From: an uncultured Chlorobiales bacterium
GTDB taxonomy: Bacteria > Bacteroidota > Chlorobiia > Chlorobiales > Chlorobiaceae
Assembly (NCBI GenBank): GCA_903901395.1
Contig: CAIUQW010000283.1
Location: 1-7,105, forward strand
DNA: 7,105 nucleotides
Direction of reading: 5' to 3'
A model generated the notes under the pieces. That model was given only the letters and a program-made list of their open reading frames with translations. It did not search any database and was not told the DNA's origin. Below, in pieces: positions 6,206-7,105 of the stretch; position 1 is the first letter of the stretch, and every line of letters starts with the position of its first letter. The translations under genes were made by a program, and so were the position numbers.

Positions 6206-7105
6206 AGCTGCTGCTGGTTGGCGAAGTTCGCGATGGCGCAATTGCGCCGGAGATCGCCGAGCTGTTCGGCTTTGCCTCTCGCCTCGGTGCGGAGGCGTCG
6301 ATGGTGCTGGCCGGAGCTTCCGGCGATCTGCCCGCAGTTGAGGGACGGCTCTATCGAGCAGATGCCACCCACGAATTCGACATGACGTATCACAAACGCC
6401 TTGTGCTTGCCGCCGTCGAGCAAGAGCAGCCGGACGCCGTGGCGCTTCTGCACTCCTCGTTCGGCTGGGAACTCGCCCCGCGCTTGGCCTTCGCCATGCA
6501 GGCTGCGCAGGTGTCGGGCGTGACCGGCATCGACGATGGCGGCTTCGTGGTCGAAACCTGCAACGGCAAGATGCGCCGCACCGTCAGGCCGCTGACCGCT
6601 CGCGCCGTGCTGACGATCCAGCCAGGCGCGTTCGTCGCCGCGCCGATGGCGGGAACGCCTGAAGTAATAGCTAACGACGCAGAGCCGGACGCGGCCATCG
6701 AGTTTCTCGGCTGCATCCAGCCGGAGCGCGGCGTCGTTCTTTCCCGCGCAAGCGTAATCGTCAGCGCCGGGCGCGGCATGGGCAGCGCCGAGCGGGTCGA
6801 GCTGGTGCGGGCGCTGGCCGAGGCGCTTGGCGGCGAGGTTGGAGCGAGCCGCCCGGTGGTCGATGCCGGATGGCTCGAACGGGCACGGCAGGTGGGGTCG
6901 AGCGGGCAAAACGTTTCGCCTGCGCTCTACGTGGCGTGCGGCATCTCCGGCGCGATCCAGCACCTTGCCGGAATGAAAGGCTCCGGCTTCGTGCTCGCCA
7001 TCAACACCGACCGCGACGCTCCCATCGCCAGCGTGGCCGACGTGCTGGTGGTGGCGGACGTTGCGGAGTTCCTGCCCGCGCTGACGGCGGCGATTCAGGC
7101 GCGGA
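6202..7105 (+). CDS. etfA: Electron transfer flavoprotein alpha subunit (3' end cut by window)
   Basis: FAD-carrying alpha subunit of EtfAB. The frame stays open from ATG 6202 to the window end (301 codons), and by comparison with the family only a few C-terminal residues are missing. Residues 1-175 form the N-terminal alpha/beta domain ([34 protein letters not shown]), and no extra N-terminal ferredoxin domain is present. From about 180 comes the FAD domain: SAGRGMG (189-195), [11 protein letters not shown] (214-224), [11 protein letters not shown] (230-240) and [17 protein letters not shown] (242-258), which fits the EtfA signature pattern, then [10 protein letters not shown] (266-275). R217, S234 and H254 match human alpha R249, T266 and H286 at a constant offset of 32. 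S233 replaces the usual glutamine (human Q265). It overlaps etfB by four bases and forms one operon with it. Confidence 0.95.
   Translation, partial: MKLLLVGEVRDGAIAPEIAELFGFASRLGAEASMVLAGASGDLPAVEGRLYRADATHEFDMTYHKRLVLAAVEQEQPDAVALLHSSFGWELAPRLAFAMQAAQVSGVTGIDDGGFVVETCNGKMRRTVRPLTARAVLTIQPGAFVAAPMAGTPEVIANDAEPDAAIEFLGCIQPERGVVLSRASVIVSAGRGMGSAERVELVRALAEALGGEVGASRPVVDAGWLERARQVGSSGQNVSPALYVACGISGAIQHLAGMKGSGFVLAINTDRDAPIASVADVLVVADVAEFLPALTAAIQAR

Noticed and set aside
5977..6963. Minus-strand open frame of 328 codons opposite etfB/etfA
   Set aside because: It lies antisense to two clearly identified genes in GC-rich DNA, where long antisense frames are common; no recognisable domain.
1..7105. 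CRISPR array, tRNA/rRNA genes, insertion sequence, toxin-antitoxin or defence genes
   Set aside because: I looked on both strands and saw no regularly spaced repeats, cloverleaf, transposase or small paired genes of that kind.

Overview
The window is bacterial, GC-rich in its coding parts, and reads most like a green sulfur bacterium (Chlorobi, probably Chlorobaculum). That placement rests on overall protein character and gene content. There is no rRNA or other decisive marker here, so it is an inference of moderate confidence.

Layout. (1) Bases 1-204 are the 3' end of a plus-strand gene, tentatively a bacterial eRF1-like (baeRF) protein. (2) Bases 325-3495 hold a tight two-gene plus-strand unit. 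First is a 662-residue membrane iron-sulfur protein that fuses a NarI-like cytochrome b domain to a two-cluster ferredoxin and two CCG (HdrD-type) domains. It has the architecture of EtfAB:menaquinone oxidoreductase (EMO). Twelve bases later comes an M24 (Xaa-Pro peptidase family) metallopeptidase. A strong, probably bidirectional terminator closes this unit. (3) Bases 3559-5158 carry two paralogous small outer-membrane beta-barrel genes in tandem on the minus strand. The one at 4571-5158 is intact and has a near-consensus sigma70-type promoter. The one at 3559-4205 is broken by a single frameshift near 3800. Each is followed by an almost identical hairpin terminator. The 365-base gap between them contains a short reading frame resembling the end of the upstream M24 gene. 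(4) Bases 5414-7105 are etfB and etfA on the plus strand, overlapping by ATGA. etfA runs off the window only a few residues before its expected end.

How it fits together. EtfBA is a soluble FAD protein that collects electrons from dehydrogenases. The EMO-like protein is the expected membrane partner that would reoxidise it and reduce menaquinone. The two lie about 3 kb apart on the same strand, separated by the peptidase and the outer-membrane gene pair. This suggests a complete Etf-to-quinone branch in an organism best known for photosynthetic sulfide oxidation. No dehydrogenase that could feed the Etf is present in the window, so the electron donor is unknown. The peptidase and the outer-membrane proteins have no evident link to this pathway.
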